Shown here one piece after another: positions 15,197 through 23,585 of a stretch of 33,235 nt of DNA. Origin of the DNA: Oribacterium sp. KHPX15 (lineage in GTDB: Bacteria > Bacillota > Clostridia > Lachnospirales > Lachnospiraceae). Position 1 is the first letter of the stretch, and each line of letters opens with the position of its first letter. A program made the translations under genes and the position numbers. The stretch is taken from assembly GCF_900107835.1 (NCBI RefSeq), contig NZ_FNRG01000031.1, forward strand, positions 1-33,235, read 5' to 3'. The notes beneath the pieces are model-generated. The model made no database searches. It was not told the DNA's origin and worked only from the letters and a program-made list of their open reading frames with translations.

Positions 15197-15910
15197 ATGT
15201 TACTTGAGAGAAAACAGGGGTTTTATGAGAAGTATATAAAAAGGCTTCTTGACATCATTTGTTCTCTTCTTTTCATTATTCTTTTATGTTGGTTGTATGT
15301 AATTATAGCGTTGATTGTCAGAATTAAGATGGGAAGCCCAGTGCTCTTTAAACAACCGAGACCCGGTATTGTGAAGAACGGCAGGGAAACTATTTTTGAT
15401 ATGTACAAGTTCCGTACAATGACGGATGAGCGTGACAAAGATGGTAATCTTCTACCTGACGATAAAAGGCTGCCGAAGTTCGGAGCGATGCTTAGATCCA
15501 CTAGTCTTGATGAGCTGCCTGAGGTGTTTTGTATACTAAGGGGTACGATGAGTATTGTTGGTCCTCGACCACAGCTTGTCCGAGATATGGTATTTATGAG
15601 TGATGAGCAACGTATGAGACATACCGCAAAACCTGGACTAACGGGATTGGCTCAGGTTAAGGGGCGGAATGCTATCACATGGGAAGAAAAATTGGATTGG
15701 GATCTAAAATACATTGAGAATGTGAGTTTTTGGAACGATATAAACATTGTCTTGAAAACTGTTGTAGCTGTATTAAATAAATCTGGAATTACCGATGGGG
15801 AAAATGTTACGTCCATGGATTATGGGGATTGGCTACTAAAGTGTGGGAATATTACAAACACAAAATATGAAGAATTGCAGGAAAAAGCAAAGGAAATTTT
15901 GGAGGAATAA
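15197..15910 (+). CDS. PglC/WcaJ-C-type initiating polyprenyl-phosphate phosphosugar transferase
   Basis: 237 residues; catalyses transfer of a phospho-sugar from a UDP-sugar to undecaprenyl phosphate, the first committed step of repeat-unit assembly at the inner face of the membrane. A single N-terminal membrane (re-entrant) helix (about 17-42) is followed by KFRTM (71-75), SLDELPE with the Asp-Glu catalytic dyad (D105, E106), and VGPRPQL (121-127). Its small size fits the PglC core class without the extra membrane domain of WbaP. AAAGGGGAAGA precedes the ATG. Its GGAGGAATAA end supplies the ribosome site of the next gene, implying tight coupling. Confidence 0.93.
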   Translation: MLLERKQGFYEKYIKRLLDIICSLLFIILLCWLYVIIALIVRIKMGSPVLFKQPRPGIVKNGRETIFDMYKFRTMTDERDKDGNLLPDDKRLPKFGAMLRSTSLDELPEVFCILRGTMSIVGPRPQLVRDMVFMSDEQRMRHTAKPGLTGLAQVKGRNAITWEEKLDWDLKYIENVSFWNDINIVLKTVVAVLNKSGITDGENVTSMDYGDWLLKCGNITNTKYEELQEKAKEILEE

Positions 15911-15912
15911 TA

Positions 15913-16751
15913 ATGGTTGAAGGATGGAGATATTATAATCATGCATTACTTCCAACTACTGTCTTGCATGATGAACCGGATGTTGAAAAACTTAATAATA
16001 AGAACCTATGGACAGGGTGGGGGGGGTACCGTTCTTTGCTAGATGGACTTCGGATTTTGACTGTGGATATGAGACATCTTGGTGGAATGTGATAAAGGAT
16101 TCTCCCTTTAATATAGATGAAATTAAAAGCAAAAGAAGATATGAAATAAAAAAAGGTGACAAGAACTATAATGTAATCTTGATAGATTATGAAAAATTAT
16201 ATGAAGAACTATTTGTAATCTATAAGGCCTCAAGTATGAGCTTTCCAGAGTACAGGAGAAGTCATTTTAATAGGGACAATTTTAATAAATCTTTTGAAAA
16301 TATGGAAGATGATGGGTTTGTCTTCGGAGCTTTTTCAAATATAGATGGATCACTAAAAGGTTATGCTCAACTTAGAAGAAGAGGAAGATATATAGGGTTT
16401 ATTTCTTTACGAGTAGATGTGGCGGAAGAAAAAAACAATATAAACTTCGCGATTGTACATGAAGTATTAAACTATTTTAAGGATGATCTTTCAAATGGAT
16501 CATATATTGATGATGGAGCACGAGTTGTAATTCATACAACAACACATTTTCAAGATTATCTTGAAAAATACTTTGGATTTAGAAAAGCATATAGCAAGTT
16601 GCACATCAAATATAGATTTCCATTTGGGATAATGGTTAGAATCTTTTATCCATTTAGGAAATTGGTAAAAAAAAATAATAGATTATTAAATCTAATTGAT
16701 GGTGTATTTATTCAAGAAGAAATAGTTCGCCATGATCATTATTTATATTAA
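15913..16751 (+). CDS. GNAT/FemAB-like acyltransferase-type protein, frameshifted at a G8 run
   Basis: Translation from ATG 15913 (GGAGG eight bases upstream, two bases after the previous stop) gives MVEGWRYYNHALLPTTVLHD and reads to NLWTGWGG. Then at eight G (16019-16026) the frame is lost and stops at 16092. The -1 frame continues at once as VPFFARWTSDFDCGYETSWW and runs to 16751. Adding one G gives an unbroken 279-residue protein. The alternative start at 16008 has no ribosome site and would cut off the conserved-looking N-terminus. The body resembles GNAT-like acyl-CoA N-acyltransferase fold proteins of capsule loci (GFVFGAF, KGYAQLRRRGRYIGFISL). Family assignment is moderate. Its role may be acylation of a sugar, possibly in place of a missing PglD. 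Confidence 0.75.
16019..16026 (+). repeat. Homopolymer run of eight G at the frameshift point
   Basis: Eight consecutive G follow GGGT in otherwise AT-rich DNA. Zero-frame codons are TGG GGG GGG TAC. A -1 slip on G-GGG-GGG yields the downstream frame exactly. Runs of this kind are hot spots for slipped-strand mispairing and also for sequencing errors. Confidence 0.95.
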
Positions 16752-16763
16752 ATGGGTGGGGTT

Positions 16764-17543
16764 ATGAAAAATTTTGTATCAATTATTATGCCATCATATA
16801 ACACAGCAAAATTTATTAGAGAATCCATAGAGTCTGTGATTTGTCAAACATATTCGGATTGGGAGCTGTTGATAGTAGATGACTGTTCGACAGATGATAC
16901 TGATGACGTGGTTAGTACTTTTCTATGTGATAAAAGAATAAAGTACATAAAAAATGAGAAAAACTTAGGCGCCGCATTAAGTCGTAATCGTGCACTTCAA
17001 GAAGCAAAAGGCCGGTGGATTGCTTTCTTAGATTCAGATGACTTGTGGATGCCAAATAAACTAGAAAAGCAAATTAGATTCATGGAAGATAACGGTTATT
17101 ATTTTTCATATACTAAATATGCTGAGATAGATGTTGAAGGAAAAAGAAACGGTGTAACGGTATCGGGGCCACAGAAAATAACAAAGACAGGTTTTTTTAA
17201 TTATTGTTGGCCGGGCTGTTTGACAGTTATGTATGACACTGAAATTGTTGGATTAATTCAGATTGTAGATATCAAGAAGAATAATGACTATGCTATGTGG
17301 TTGAAAGTCTGTCAGAAAGCAAATTGTTATCTGCTAAATGAAGAACTCGCATTTTACCGTCGAGGTCGTGCTGGTTCTCTTAGCACACATAGTATTGGAA
17401 CAATGATTGGTTGGCATTATAAACTTTATCGAGAAGCAGAAAAGCAAAATGTAGTAAAAGCTGCAATCAGCACATTCAGAAATATGCTATTCGGATTATA
17501 TAAGAAAAAGATATATGTGAAGAGAGACTATACAGATACTTAG
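16764..17543 (+). CDS. Family 2 glycosyltransferase
   Basis: About 259 residues from MKNFVSIIMPSYN. The start at 16764 is preferred because GGTGGGG lies just before it; another in-frame ATG at 16752 has no ribosome site. GT-A landmarks: SIIMPSYN, LLIVDDCSTDDT (nucleotide binding, about 36-46), KNLGAALSRNRAL, and FLDSDDLW (the DxD metal motif, about 88-95). It adds one sugar to the lipid-linked repeat unit in the cytoplasm. The family resembles EpsE/WcaA-type capsule transferases; donor and acceptor cannot be told. It starts 12 bases after the frameshifted gene. Confidence 0.92.
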   Translation: MKNFVSIIMPSYNTAKFIRESIESVICQTYSDWELLIVDDCSTDDTDDVVSTFLCDKRIKYIKNEKNLGAALSRNRALQEAKGRWIAFLDSDDLWMPNKLEKQIRFMEDNGYYFSYTKYAEIDVEGKRNGVTVSGPQKITKTGFFNYCWPGCLTVMYDTEIVGLIQIVDIKKNNDYAMWLKVCQKANCYLLNEELAFYRRGRAGSLSTHSIGTMIGWHYKLYREAEKQNVVKAAISTFRNMLFGLYKKKIYVKRDYTDT

Positions 17544-17608
17544 AGTGAATATAAATAATGATGATATCATAGCCGTAATAAATAGTATCGTTTAAGGAGT
17601 TAAAGAAG

Positions 17609-18514
17609 ATGGAAAGAGATTCATTTCTATACAAAACTCGTAGAAAATGTCAGGTTTTGGCTCATAGAGTTTTATCAAACGAAGTAATGTCAAAGCTTTA
17701 TTATAGGATTGTACTTCATAAAGAATTGAATCTAGAAAACCCACGGACTTTTAATGAGAAGATTCAATGGATGAAGTTATACTATTATCCTCATAATTCT
17801 CAAGTGGTTAATGGCTCTGACAAGTATGCTGTAAGAAAATATATAGAGGAATTGGGCTATGGTGGCAAGCTTGTTCCTTTAATTGGTGTGTGGGATAGAG
17901 CAGAAGATATTGAGTGGGATAAACTTCCGAATCGATTTGTTCTTAAGTGTAATCACGGTTGTGCATATAACATTGTTGTTCCAGATAAGAGCAAACTGGA
18001 TAAGGTAGCGACTGTTAAACAACTAAATAATTGGCTTGAGGAAGATTTCGGTGCTTTCAATATTGAACTCCATTACTCGGCAATTAAACATCATAGAATA
18101 ACGTGTGAGGAGTTTCTTGGCGAGATTATAACTGATTACAAATTTTTCTGTTTTAATGGCGAACCGCACTGTATTTATGTTTCGACAGACTTAATTCATG
18201 ATCGTCAAGCACAGATAGGTTTCTTTTATTTGGACGGTAGGAAGATGCCGTTGTACAGAGATGATTATACAGATATTTCGGAAGTGGAGCTTCCTCCGTT
18301 CTATGAAGAAATGAAACAGGCAGCGAAAGATTTATGTCAAGACTTTCCATTTGTTCGTGTTGATTTTTTTATTGCGAATAACACGTGGTACTTTGCTGAA
18401 CTTACCTTTACCCCATGCGCTGGAATGATGCCATTTTGTCCAGAAAGGTTTGATTTAGAGTGGGGAAAGATGATTGATTTGTCGAGTATAGAAGAGGGAG
18501 CATTGATTAAATGA
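17609..18514 (+). CDS. TupA-like ATP-grasp protein
   Basis: 301 residues. LNLENPRTFNEKIQWMKLYY followed by the DKYAVRKYIEE region, VLKCNHGCAYNIVV, CEEFLG and DYKFFCFNGEP is the signature of the TupA-like ATPgrasp family, common in capsule and teichuronopeptide loci. Family members are thought to ligate an amino acid or other carboxylate to a polymer or sugar; the substrate is unknown here. The late VRVDFFI...YFAELTFTPCAGMMPF stretch holds the expected ATP/Mg acidic residues. TAAGGAG lies 12 bases before the ATG. It would act on the cytoplasmic repeat-unit precursor, possibly forming an amide on a uronic acid supplied by Ugd. Confidence 0.85.
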   Translation: MERDSFLYKTRRKCQVLAHRVLSNEVMSKLYYRIVLHKELNLENPRTFNEKIQWMKLYYYPHNSQVVNGSDKYAVRKYIEELGYGGKLVPLIGVWDRAEDIEWDKLPNRFVLKCNHGCAYNIVVPDKSKLDKVATVKQLNNWLEEDFGAFNIELHYSAIKHHRITCEEFLGEIITDYKFFCFNGEPHCIYVSTDLIHDRQAQIGFFYLDGRKMPLYRDDYTDISEVELPPFYEEMKQAAKDLCQDFPFVRVDFFIANNTWYFAELTFTPCAGMMPFCPERFDLEWGKMIDLSSIEEGALIK

Positions 18515-19147
18515 AAGAACCTACTTGAAACAGCAATGGCGTACATTAGGTACTCATATTTGAAAGCCTAGGCCTCGAGGCTGGGATTAGGCGAAGGCGG
18601 AGAAGATCGAAAGCTATAAAGCGAAAGAACGAAGAAAAATCAGAACTGTAAGCTATACAATGTGATAGACTATTCTATACTTATAGGCGTAGAAAGCAAT
18701 AATCAGCGTTATATAAATCCGAGAAGGATTAGTAGGGTCTATAGAATGTTGTGAGTACAAAAAAGAAAATAGTATACTTGGGAGATCTAATAATCTACAG
18801 TGAGAGTTAGCAGAGATAATTTAAGTCTAGTTAATGAAGAGTATTAGACGTTAGTATAAAAATTGTATAGATGTATAGTAGTGACACTCCCCAAAAAAAG
18901 AAAACATATTTTTGAGGTCGATAGATAATGATTTATGAAATGGAAACAGGTCGGTGCCACGGCAAGGCATTGGAAATGGAAAAAGTATCAATAAGGTTTC
19001 GATTCAAGATTTGGAATGACACAAAGACTGAATTAAGAGATGGATGCAAGAAAAATATATGTATGATTCTGTGAAGAGAAGGGACATCACTTCACATCAG
19101 CAAATATATATGAAAGGATAGTCGAGCGGTCTACTCGATAAAGAAAA
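18515..19147 (+). other. 633-base gap inside the capsule cassette; no convincing gene
   Basis: Stop codons are frequent in all frames. The only frame with a passable ribosome site is 18928-19074 (ATG after GAGGT, 48 residues starting MIYEMETGRCHGKALEMEKV), which matches nothing I know. Close to the right edge a short hairpin, TCGAG (19122-19126) with CTCGA (19134-19138), lies between AAAGGA and the next ATG. The gap probably marks a cassette junction or decayed gene, and may hold the promoter of the pyruvyltransferase gene. Confidence 0.6.
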
Positions 19148-20305
19148 ATGAAAAATTGCGGTGTTTTTTCAATATTCTGGAAAAACTATAATTATGGTGG
19201 ACAATTGCAAGCTTATGCGATGTGTGAAGCAATACGAAAAGTTGGGTTCACAGCTGAACAAATATGTTATGTAAGGAAAAGTTCTTTTTATGTTCATAAA
19301 GTAAAGACTGTATTAAAAAAGTCGAGAAAAGTGAGATTAAATTACTATTGGAGATATATTAACAGATTTCTTCTAAAAAGTGGAATTAGAGCAGATTATT
19401 CTAAAGCGGTTATAAATAAGTTTGACTCTTTTATGGAGTTTGTGCCTCATTCTGGTATATATACATTTGAAAATGTGCGCGAATGTGTCTCATTGTATGA
19501 CGTATTTGTTTCTGGAAGCGACCAGGTTTGGAATCCTGACAATTGTACAGATGAATGGTTTTTTAACTTTTTGCCAAATGAAAAGAAAAGGATTGCTTAT
19601 TCTGCAAGTATTGGAAAGAAAGATATAGAGAATAGTGAAAAAGCTAGGTTAAAACCATTAATTGAAAAATATTCTAGTATAGGCGTACGTGAAAATGAGG
19701 GAAAAGAGCTATTAAGCTCCTTTGTCTCAAAAAAAGTAACAGTTGTACTTGATCCCGTAATGCTTTTAAGTGAGGAGGAGTGGAATAAATTCGATAAATG
19801 GGATTTTTTAAAGAATGAAGAATATATATTTGCTTATCTGGTGTCTTATGAGAAAAACATAAAAGATAGAATCATAGATTTTTCAAAAAGATTGAAACTA
19901 AAAGTTGTGTTAGTCATAGATCCAAGGAATGTATTGAATCAGAACCCAAAGGGTACATGGATACCCTTTGGTACCGGAGTCGGACCTGAAGAATTTATTG
20001 CATTAATGCTGAATGCAAAATATGTATTTACAAATTCATTTCATGGCACGGCATTGGCGATTAATTTCCACAAAAATTTCTTTACTTACTACTCAAGGCC
20101 TGTCACTGATAAAGAAAATTTAAATTCACGCATTGACACTGTTCTTGATATTTTTAAATGTAAGTCTAGACTCATTTTTGAAGACTCAAAATTGTCGGAT
20201 GAGGAATTAAAAAAGAGCGTAGATTACTCGATGATTAATCGAATTATAGAAAGTGAAAGAGTAAGATGTTTAGATTTTCTAAAAAACTCTATTGAGGAGA
20301 AATAG
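19148..20305 (+). CDS. Polysaccharide pyruvyltransferase-family protein
   Basis: 385 residues. MKNCGVFSIFWKNYNYGGQL, YDVFVSGSDQVWNPD (SGSDQVWNP 122-130), VVLDPVMLL and FTNSFHGTALAINF (SFHG 297-300) are the hallmark blocks of the family (CsaB/WcaK fold), which transfers pyruvate from phosphoenolpyruvate to sugar hydroxyls as a ketal. Some members may act as glycosyltransferases instead. The start is supported by family alignment, not by a ribosome site; AAAGGA is about 30 bases upstream with a hairpin between. The next gene begins two bases after its stop, and this pairing recurs in Firmicute and Bacteroidetes capsule loci. Confidence 0.9.
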   Translation: MKNCGVFSIFWKNYNYGGQLQAYAMCEAIRKVGFTAEQICYVRKSSFYVHKVKTVLKKSRKVRLNYYWRYINRFLLKSGIRADYSKAVINKFDSFMEFVPHSGIYTFENVRECVSLYDVFVSGSDQVWNPDNCTDEWFFNFLPNEKKRIAYSASIGKKDIENSEKARLKPLIEKYSSIGVRENEGKELLSSFVSKKVTVVLDPVMLLSEEEWNKFDKWDFLKNEEYIFAYLVSYEKNIKDRIIDFSKRLKLKVVLVIDPRNVLNQNPKGTWIPFGTGVGPEEFIALMLNAKYVFTNSFHGTALAINFHKNFFTYYSRPVTDKENLNSRIDTVLDIFKCKSRLIFEDSKLSDEELKKSVDYSMINRIIESERVRCLDFLKNSIEEK

Positions 20306-20307
20306 TT

Positions 20308-21498
20308 GTGATTAAGAATAACGTCCAGAATAAAGTTGATCGAAGCTCATGTACAGGATGCGGGTTATGTGTAAGTGTGTGTCATCAAAAGGCAATAAAG
20401 TTAGTTGAACATGATGATGGCTTTTTGTATCCAAACATAAGTATCAATTGTGATAATTGCGGAGTATGTCTAAATAGCTGTCCAATTGATCATCTTTTAC
20501 ATTCACCATTAGACAGCGACAGTTTATCAGCTTATTCTTATAGACTTTCTGATCGGGATGAATTAAGAAAATCTGCATCTGGCGGAGCAGCTACAGCTAT
20601 GATGCTTTATGAATTATCAAGAAAAGGAATAATTTACACTTGTAGTTATGACAGTGATTTTAAAAGCTCGAGAATTATAAAAATAAATGAAAAATCACAA
20701 CTTCAAACGGTAAAAGGCTCAAAATATTGCGAATCTATGCCACCTAATTATGTGTTAATAAAAAATGAATTAAAACTAGGTGCCGAGATTTTATTCATAG
20801 GACTTCCCTGTCAAATTGCTGCACTAAAAAAGTATACAGGAGAAACTGATAATCTGATTACAGTTGGATTGATTTGTACAGGAAAAGGAAGTCGTATCCT
20901 GTTACGAAAAAACACAGAATTTCTAGTGAAAAAATTCAACTCAAGGATACTATCATTTAATGAACGCTTTAAGAAAAAGAATTGGTTAGTCCCATGGATG
21001 AATGTTACTTTTGAAAATGGAAAAAAGTGCAGCAGAATTTTAGGAAATACACCATATGGAATGCTTTGCCATAAACTGATTCGAAGATCTTGTTTTGATT
21101 GTAAATATAAAATTTCAAATGCTCCTGAAGATATTTTGATTGGTGATGCATGGGGTGCGGAAGTGTATTCAAAAAAAGCATTCGATAGTATGGGGTGCTC
21201 ACTTATAATTGGAATTAATGAAAAAGGAAAAAAGTATGTATCAAATATAAAAGGAATAATGGAAGAAATATCGTTAGATGAGGCATTGAAATGTAATCAT
21301 GCAATTGATAGTAACACAATAAAAGATAAATTCTATAATGTAGACATACAGATGTTACATACTAATTCATTAGAAGAAATTGTTATAAAAAATATTGGAG
21401 TAAGAGGGATGCTTTTAAATAATATTAGAAATACACTCAAATATATTCTTCCTGTACCAATTGTTAAAACAATATTAAGAAAAAAGCATTCATTTTGA
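20308..21498 (+). CDS. Fe-S protein, coenzyme F420 hydrogenase/dehydrogenase beta-subunit-like
   Basis: 396 residues, GTG start with GAGGAG eight bases upstream. The N-terminus has two [4Fe-4S] ferredoxin motifs (C15, C18, C21, C25; then C48, C51, C54, C58); His follows C25 where Pro is usual. Downstream are the FrhB-like domain pieces SASGGAATAMM (near 91-101), FIGLPCQIAALK and LICTGKGS, and a third Cys pair in RRSCFDCKY before the characteristic ILIGDAWG. FrhB-like proteins carry FAD and move electrons. In capsule loci they sit next to pyruvyltransferase-like genes, with no proven reaction. A redox modification of a sugar is the inference here. Confidence 0.88.
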   Translation: MIKNNVQNKVDRSSCTGCGLCVSVCHQKAIKLVEHDDGFLYPNISINCDNCGVCLNSCPIDHLLHSPLDSDSLSAYSYRLSDRDELRKSASGGAATAMMLYELSRKGIIYTCSYDSDFKSSRIIKINEKSQLQTVKGSKYCESMPPNYVLIKNELKLGAEILFIGLPCQIAALKKYTGETDNLITVGLICTGKGSRILLRKNTEFLVKKFNSRILSFNERFKKKNWLVPWMNVTFENGKKCSRILGNTPYGMLCHKLIRRSCFDCKYKISNAPEDILIGDAWGAEVYSKKAFDSMGCSLIIGINEKGKKYVSNIKGIMEEISLDEALKCNHAIDSNTIKDKFYNVDIQMLHTNSLEEIVIKNIGVRGMLLNNIRNTLKYILPVPIVKTILRKKHSF

Positions 21499-21516
21499 GG
21501 TATTGGAGGAATGATT

Positions 21517-22659
21517 ATGCTACGAGTAAAGGTGGTTACTTCAAATATAAGAGGGTTCCTCAAAACGTTATTCGATTATAAATTTGATAATATTACATTT
21601 ATATATTCAGATAAAAAGATATATGACATTGCAAATAAGAGAAGAAGTTTATTTGCTAAACTTATTCATATGAAGATATTTGATTATTTAGGAATATTCC
21701 AAGTTGTGAAAGCAAAATATAATAATGAAGATATTGGGGTTACATATAATCGGTTCTTAAAAACAAATAAGCCATATTTAATTTTGTCTGAGAACCCAAG
21801 CGCTCTAGTGAACTATTGTTGGGACAGACCAAATCATTATATTACTAAACAAAGACTCAAAAAATTATTTAGAGATAATAAATTAAAAAATATCATATGT
21901 CTTTCGAAAACTTGTTTCAACTCATTTGGTAATCTTTACGGAATTGAATATACAGATAAATTGAAACAAATATATCCTTTAGTCGTTGATGATTTAAATT
22001 ATGGTAATACTGAAGTACGTATGAAGTCATATTCAGATGTGTTAGAATGTCTATTTATTTCATCGGATTTTTATCTGAAGGGTGGTCAAGATGCATTAAA
22101 AGTATTTAATACTATATATGAAAAATATCCAAATATTAAGTTGACGATAATTACTAAACTTGAACAAATTAAAGAAATTGATATTGCCAAATATAAGAAT
22201 GTTACTTTTTTAGAATTTAATCTATCTAGACAGGAACTGAATGAATACTATAAAAAAAGCGCTATTTTTATAAATCCAACTAGAATGGACAGCAGTTCTT
22301 TATGTACTCTTGAAGCAATGAAGTATGGTTGTACTCTTATTGCAACAGATATGTATGCTATAAGAGAAATGCTAACAAATGAATATAATGGATTCATGCA
22401 TAAACCGTTATATGATTACTGGAATGATGATTTTCTGCCAAATACCAAAGATAGGAAATATAAGGAATATGTTTTACATAGCGGAGTAATAGATGAGGAT
22501 TTAGTTGAATGGATGATACAAAAGATTATATATCTTTATATCAATCGGAATATATTATATGAGTATTGTAGGAATTCATTAATTAGAGCACGTAATGAAG
22601 AATTCTCTGAGATTAGCGTTGCAAAAAAATGGAAAAAAATAATTGAGGAATCATGCTAA
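21517..22659 (+). CDS. Glycosyltransferase, GT4-like
   Basis: About 380 residues. Start at 21517 is preferred because TTGGAGGA has a proper seven-base distance from it; an in-frame ATG at 21511 abuts the ribosome site. The C-terminal half shows the GT-B donor domain: ISSDFYLKGGQDAL, then AIFINPTRMDSSSLCTLEAM-KYGC with the conserved E-x7-E-like region, and GCTLIATDMYAIREML. The N-terminal acceptor domain is divergent. It adds one sugar from a nucleotide donor on the cytoplasmic side. It starts 18 bases after the Fe-S protein and its end meets the next GT gene. Confidence 0.88.
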   Translation: MLRVKVVTSNIRGFLKTLFDYKFDNITFIYSDKKIYDIANKRRSLFAKLIHMKIFDYLGIFQVVKAKYNNEDIGVTYNRFLKTNKPYLILSENPSALVNYCWDRPNHYITKQRLKKLFRDNKLKNIICLSKTCFNSFGNLYGIEYTDKLKQIYPLVVDDLNYGNTEVRMKSYSDVLECLFISSDFYLKGGQDALKVFNTIYEKYPNIKLTIITKLEQIKEIDIAKYKNVTFLEFNLSRQELNEYYKKSAIFINPTRMDSSSLCTLEAMKYGCTLIATDMYAIREMLTNEYNGFMHKPLYDYWNDDFLPNTKDRKYKEYVLHSGVIDEDLVEWMIQKIIYLYINRNILYEYCRNSLIRARNEEFSEISVAKKWKKIIEESC

Positions 22660-22660
22660 T

Positions 22661-23548
22661 ATGATTGGAATTGTTATATTAAACTATAATACATGGGATC
22701 TTACAGCTCAATGTATAGAAAGCATTGATAAGTCCTGTCATATTAATTTCAAAATATATATTGTAGATAATGCATCAACTAAAGAAGCTCCAGAGTCAGT
22801 TTCGGGTTTTATTTCTTCACACTTGAAGTGTCAATTAATAAAAAATACAACAAATAAAGGATATGCTGCAGGGAATAATATTGGCATAAGGCAAGCACTA
22901 CAAGATAAATGTGAGAAAATATTAGTAACAAATAATGACGTGATTTTCAAAGATAATGCTATCGATTTGCTTTATTATTTTTTGAAGGAAAATGAAGAAT
23001 ATGGTATTGTTGGTCCCAAAGTGTTTCTTCCAGATGGATCAATTCAAGAAATAAATATGGGATGTAAAATGACCATTAGTGGAAAATATTATTATTTATT
23101 AAGAAAGACTCCATTAAAGTTTTTATCCCGTGGATTTATGAAGAAATATCGGGTTTTGCCTGAAAATACTACTAAACCATTTGATGTTTTTGCAGTTTCT
23201 GGATGCTGTTTTATGATAGGAAACAAAGCCATGGAATGCCTTTTTCCATTAGACGAAAACACGTTCTTGTATGAGGAAGAGAATATTATTGGACATAGAA
23301 TGGAGAAAATGAATCTTAAAACCAAGTATTATACTAATAGTGAAATAATACATCTTGGAGGGAAAAGTACAATGCTGATGAATGATTTTTCATTTAGGTG
23401 CTTTTGTGAAAGTGAGTACTACTATTGTAAAACCTATTTACACGCAAATAAGTTTTGGATTTTTCCTTTGGTTCTATTTCGAACAGCCGAATATATTCAT
23501 AAATATGGTATTAAAAATAGTACGTTTTTGATTAAAAGATGGCTATAA
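22661..23548 (+). CDS. Family 2 glycosyltransferase, rhamnosyltransferase-like
   Basis: About 295 residues from MIGIVILNYNTWDLT. ATG 22661 is preferred; the frame is also open from a TTG at 22643 that overlaps the previous gene. GT-A landmarks: ILNYNTWD, IYIVDNAST (near 32-40), NKGYAAGNNIGI, ILVTNNDV (the divergent DxD region) and GPKVFLPDGSIQE with FAVSGCCFMI and a Glu-rich LYEEENIIGHRME segment. This pattern is that of WbbL/RfbN-type dTDP-rhamnose or related transferases. No rhamnose biosynthesis genes are in the window, so the donor remains open. Confidence 0.9.
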   Translation: MIGIVILNYNTWDLTAQCIESIDKSCHINFKIYIVDNASTKEAPESVSGFISSHLKCQLIKNTTNKGYAAGNNIGIRQALQDKCEKILVTNNDVIFKDNAIDLLYYFLKENEEYGIVGPKVFLPDGSIQEINMGCKMTISGKYYYLLRKTPLKFLSRGFMKKYRVLPENTTKPFDVFAVSGCCFMIGNKAMECLFPLDENTFLYEEENIIGHRMEKMNLKTKYYTNSEIIHLGGKSTMLMNDFSFRCFCESEYYYCKTYLHANKFWIFPLVLFRTAEYIHKYGIKNSTFLIKRWL

Positions 23549-23585
23549 CTATTGCTTGGGATTTAGTGGAGGATATACTTTACCA

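Noticed and set aside
16008-16751. Start at ATG 16008 as the true start of the acyltransferase-like gene
   Set aside because: There is no ribosome site, whereas 15913 has a strong one and its upstream frame joins the same protein at the G8 run.
18880-18905. GACACTCCCC resembling the complement of the IS right end GGGAGTGTC
   Set aside because: Only about nine bases match and the required subterminal hairpin is absent, so it is not a second element end.
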